A stretch of DNA of 64,000 bases from Asticcacaulis taihuensis. Its GTDB lineage: Bacteria > Pseudomonadota > Alphaproteobacteria > Caulobacterales > Caulobacteraceae. Numbering within the stretch: the stretch's first letter is position 1; every line of letters begins with the position of its first letter. A program made the translations under genes and the position numbers. Below the pieces are notes generated by a model. It was not told the DNA's origin, searched no databases, and saw only the letters and a list, made by a program, of their open reading frames with translations. The stretch spans positions 620,001-684,000 of the forward strand of contig NZ_FMTS01000001.1 in NCBI RefSeq assembly GCF_900100255.1, given 5' to 3'. Of the stretch, positions 61,534 to 64,000 are shown one piece after another.

Positions 61534-63342
61534 ATGTCCCATCCCATGAACACACATGCCCCCCTCGCCGCTGATGACCTCCCGATCTGGGACCTGTCCG
61601 ACCTTTATTCCGGGCCGGAAGACCCTAAAATCGCTGAAGATTTCGTGCGAGGGGAGAAAAGTGTCAAGGAACTGGCGAAGCTTCAGGGACAGTTCGTTTC
61701 GGCGCGTGCCAATCCGGAACGCCTCGGACTGCTGATCGATCAGGCCGCCGGGCTTTATGAGAAGGCGATGGACGATATGGGCGGCGCGCTGGCCTATGCA
61801 ACGCTTGCGTCCACCATTGACCGCGAGAACGCTCGCATTTCCAAGATGCAGTCCGATCTCGGCACCCAGGCGGCGATGATTTCGGCCGACAGTCTGTTTC
61901 TGTCGCTCGAACTGAACCAGCTCGAAGACTGGGAAATCGAGAACGCGCTGAAAGTGACTCCCAAAGCCCAGAAGTGGCGCCCCTGGCTGCGCCGCATCCG
62001 TGCCAGCCGTCCGCACGAACTGACGCCCGATCTCGAACGCCTGATGCTGGAACGCATGCCGGCCGTCGGCCAATGGACGCGCCTGTTCGACGAGACCCTG
62101 ACCCGCCTGCGCGCCAAGGTTGGGAAAGAGTCGCTAACACTCAACGAAGCTCTTACACGCCTTTCTGCTCCGCAAGCCAGTGTCCGAAAGGCAGCCGCTC
62201 AAGGGTTGAGCGTAGCGCTGAAAGAAAACGCGCCCGTGCTGGCCCTGGCGCTCAATACCCTGGCCTTTGAAAAGCAGGTCGAAGACCGCTGGCGCAAGTA
62301 CGAAGACCCGGCCGCTTCGCGGCACCTGGCCAATGAGGTCGACAAGGATGCGGTTGACGCCATGGCAGAGGCCGTGAGCGAATCTTACGCCAACCTGTCG
62401 CACCGCTATTACAAGGTCAAGGCGAAGGTGCTCGGCAAGAAGCAGCTCGACTACTGGGACCGCAACGCCCCCCTGACTCAGGACGTGCAGAAACTCTACA
62501 CCTGGGCTGAAGCGAAAAAGATCGTGCTCGACAGCTTCGCCCAGATGGGACCGGAATTCGCCGAACGCGCCGAACGTTTCTTTGACCAACCATGGATCGA
62601 TGCCGCCCCGCGGCCCGGCAAGTCCTCCGGTGCCTACGCCCATCCGGTGACCGCCAACCGCCATCCCTATGTCATGCTCAACTTCACCGGCGACCGCCGC
62701 GAAGTCCTGACGCTAGCACACGAACTGGGGCACGCCGTCCACCAGACCCTGTGCCAGCCGCTCGGTTCCATACTGGCCGACACGCCGCTCACCCTGGCTG
62801 AAACGGCCTCGATCTTCGCCGAGGGGCTGGTATTCGAGCATCTCGTCGCCACCGCCTCGCTGGAAGAAAAGAAGGCTCTGCTGGCCGGCAAGATCGAGGA
62901 CGGTCTCAACTCAGTCATCCGCCAGATCGCCTTCCATCGCTTCGAGGAAAAGTTCCACGCCGCCCGTCTCGAAGGCGAGGTCGCGCTCGACCAGATCAAT
63001 GCCCTGTGGCTGGAGGTTATGGGCGAAAGCTTAGGTCCGGCGATCAAGCTGAATGATGGCTATGATGTTTACTGGGCCTATGTCAGCCACTTCGTTCACT
63101 CGCCGTTTTATGTCTATGCCTATGCCTTCGGTGACCTGCTCGTCTCGGCCCTGATGGAGAAGCGCCGCGAAAATCCGGAAGCTTTCACGCCGCTTTACCG
63201 CGAACTTCTGGCCGGGGGCGGCACGAAGACCTATGTCGAGGCGCTGGCGCCTTTCGGCATGAACCCGCGCGACAAGGCGTTCTGGAAGATGGGCTGCGCC
63301 CGTCTGGAAGGGCTGATCGAAGCGTTTGAAGCACTGGTTTGA
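61534..63342 (+). CDS. pepF: PepF, M3-family oligoendopeptidase
   Basis: 602 residues, cytosolic. The M3 metallopeptidase zinc motif is LAHELGHAVHQTL (HELGH, about residues 390-400), with the third ligand Glu in AETASIFAEGLVFEHL. YDVYWAYVSHFVHSPFYVYAYAFGDLLV is the second M3B/PepF conserved region. It degrades oligopeptides of about 7-20 residues. In-frame ATGs stand at 61534 and 61546; either start is possible. The C-terminus ends RLEGLIEAFEALV, and this stretch is duplicated just behind the stop. Confidence 0.93.
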   Translation: MSHPMNTHAPLAADDLPIWDLSDLYSGPEDPKIAEDFVRGEKSVKELAKLQGQFVSARANPERLGLLIDQAAGLYEKAMDDMGGALAYATLASTIDRENARISKMQSDLGTQAAMISADSLFLSLELNQLEDWEIENALKVTPKAQKWRPWLRRIRASRPHELTPDLERLMLERMPAVGQWTRLFDETLTRLRAKVGKESLTLNEALTRLSAPQASVRKAAAQGLSVALKENAPVLALALNTLAFEKQVEDRWRKYEDPAASRHLANEVDKDAVDAMAEAVSESYANLSHRYYKVKAKVLGKKQLDYWDRNAPLTQDVQKLYTWAEAKKIVLDSFAQMGPEFAERAERFFDQPWIDAAPRPGKSSGAYAHPVTANRHPYVMLNFTGDRREVLTLAHELGHAVHQTLCQPLGSILADTPLTLAETASIFAEGLVFEHLVATASLEEKKALLAGKIEDGLNSVIRQIAFHRFEEKFHAARLEGEVALDQINALWLEVMGESLGPAIKLNDGYDVYWAYVSHFVHSPFYVYAYAFGDLLVSALMEKRRENPEAFTPLYRELLAGGGTKTYVEALAPFGMNPRDKAFWKMGCARLEGLIEAFEALV

Positions 63343-63417
63343 AGACGGTAAGCCTTACAGACAAATGAAAAAATGTCTGGGAGGGCTGATCGAGGCGTTT
63401 GAGGCGCTGGTTTGAAG
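63302..63417. repeat. Partial tandem duplication of the pepF 3' end
   Basis: The 43 bases 63302-63344 (last codons and stop of pepF) recur at 63375-63417, offset by 73 bases, with 39 of 43 identical. All four differences are A-to-G transitions; three are silent in the pepF frame and one changes Glu to Gly. The second copy even keeps the stop codon. It looks like a leftover from recombination with another pepF allele or a duplication. Confidence 0.85.
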
Positions 63418-63518
63418 CGTCATTTCGCCCCATTGACCAAACGGGCGGGCTTTTGTAAGACCGGTACAGGAAACACTGTTTGCAGGGACACATCACCTGC
63501 CCGTTAAAGGATATGAGC

Positions 63519-63764
63519 ATGGCCGACCATCACGACGATTCCGACTACGTACACGGCCACATGGATGTCCATCAGCAGCAGCATTCCTACGAACTGTTCG
63601 CCAGCCTGACCAAATGGGTCAGCCTGCACCTCGCCGTCGTGCTGGTTTTCCTCGTCATTCTCACCTGCACCCAGATGGGCTGGCTGACCGCTCTGATCGC
63701 CGCTATCGTTGTGGCTGCTCTTGGCTGGTTCATGCTGAAAAAGAAACCTGACGCGGCCCATTAG
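63519..63764 (+). CDS. aa3-type cytochrome c oxidase subunit IV
   Basis: 81 residues. The soluble start HGHMDVHQQQHSYELFASLTKW followed by one long helix pair (VSLHLAVVLVFLVILTCTQMG and TALIAAIVVAALGWFML) matches the small alphaproteobacterial subunit IV of aa3 oxidase (GxMDI-xxQ-xTY-F motif). I chose the ATG at 63519 with AAAGGA 7 bases upstream; the ATG at 63513 is next to it. The other cox genes are not in the window. Confidence 0.85.
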   Translation: MADHHDDSDYVHGHMDVHQQQHSYELFASLTKWVSLHLAVVLVFLVILTCTQMGWLTALIAAIVVAALGWFMLKKKPDAAH

Positions 63765-63778
63765 GGTGCGAGGGTGTC

Positions 63779-64000
63779 ATGATCAACCTGACACCCAAGC
63801 AGGAAGCTTACTTTAAGGCCCTTACCGTCAGCCTTGAACACGACACGGGGAAATCCCTTGCGTCTTGGATAGATCTCGTCCGCGACGAATGCCCCGAAAC
63901 CACCCGTCAAGGCCGCGCCGCCTGGCTTAAAGCGCATCACGGCCTGAGTCAGACGCGCATCCGTCAGATCCTCAATGAATTTCTGCCTCCCGACGCCGGC
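63779..64000 (+). CDS. DUF4287-like protein, N-terminal part
   Basis: 74 codons are visible and the gene runs off the end. MINLTPKQEAYFKALTVSLEHDTGKSLASWIDLVRDECPETTRQGRAAWLKAHHGLSQTRIRQIL, read in parts, matches the DUF4287 pattern (KQE-YFK-L...TGKSL-eWi-l...R--WLK-hHGL). GAGGG lies 5 bases before the ATG. Such proteins are short, cytosolic and unassigned; some carry a DUF5655 domain after this one. It is 14 bases behind the oxidase subunit gene. Confidence 0.7.
   Translation, partial: MINLTPKQEAYFKALTVSLEHDTGKSLASWIDLVRDECPETTRQGRAAWLKAHHGLSQTRIRQILNEFLPPDAG

Overview
The window looks like chromosomal DNA of a stalked or prosthecate alphaproteobacterium of the order Caulobacterales; Asticcacaulis or a close relative is my best guess. 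The grounds are the flagellar set fliX / flgI / flgJ-like / flbY with a sigma-54 promoter, the cell-cycle and polarity genes gapR and tacA, an EipA (DUF1134) gene with a CtrA-like box, the gene order scpA-scpB-tatABC-serS-surE-pcm-LysM/M23-yajC-secDF, and the alphaproteobacterial aa3 oxidase subunit IV. Base composition is moderately GC-rich, apart from one AT-richer patch at about 42.1-42.9 kb. I see no prophage, insertion sequence, CRISPR array or rRNA.

Layout. 0-2.8 kb: flagellar basal-body genes with a divergent fliX. 2.8-9.6 kb: a proline-rich membrane-anchored protein, uvrA with a LexA-like box, a carbonic-anhydrase-fold lipoprotein that lacks two zinc ligands, and two polytopic membrane proteins. 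9.7-13.3 kb: trmFO, a DUF1353 lipoprotein, a squalene/phytoene-synthase-like protein and a PuuD-like membrane protein. 13.4-28.0 kb: a long minus-strand envelope and export block (SPOR, nagZ, scpA, scpB, tatA, tatB, tatC, serS, surE, pcm, LysM-LytM lipoprotein, yajC, secD, secF). It is interrupted at 17.9-19.5 kb by a plus-strand tRNA-Cys and a four-gene ECF sigma-factor cluster. 28-35 kb: GNAT protein, GAF histidine kinase, TetR/MFS pair, TadE/TadG-like pseudopilin genes, tRNA-Ile(CAT) and a SIMPL protein. 35-42 kb: a perfect CtrA-type site, a TIGR02466-type oxygenase, a Gfo/Idh/MocA oxidoreductase, eipA, an M28 peptidase, and an SGNH hydrolase behind a LacI-type operator. 42-49 kb: a frameshifted DUF695 gene, lepA, three tandem DUF6491-like secreted proteins, mnmC and two tandem small lipoproteins. 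48.8-52.4 kb: motA, an MltB-type transglycosylase, rpmJ and gapR. 52.4-59.9 kb: a carbohydrate locus (GH99-like protein, two GPH sugar transporters, a GH94 phosphorylase, an exported lactonase). 59.9-64 kb: tacA, pepF with a duplicated 3' tail, the aa3 oxidase subunit IV and a truncated DUF4287 gene.

How the genes work together. Export is a recurring theme: TatABC and YajC-SecDF are both here, and several window proteins carry twin-arginine-type leaders (GH99-like, lactonase, EipA). Cell-cycle control is the second theme: one perfect TTAA-N7-TTAA box and three one-mismatch boxes lie in intergenic regions, and the gapR promoter has a GANTC methylation site in its spacer. The best candidate for an undescribed metabolic system is 52.4-59.9 kb. 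A GH94 enzyme that looks to me like cellobionate phosphorylase is translationally coupled to a sugar symporter and faces an exported lactonase, which would suit uptake and phosphorolysis of oxidised disaccharides. The best candidate for an undescribed regulatory unit is the ECF sigma cluster at 18.1-19.5 kb with its two paralogous YWWL membrane proteins. All family assignments were made by eye from sequence motifs, without database searches.
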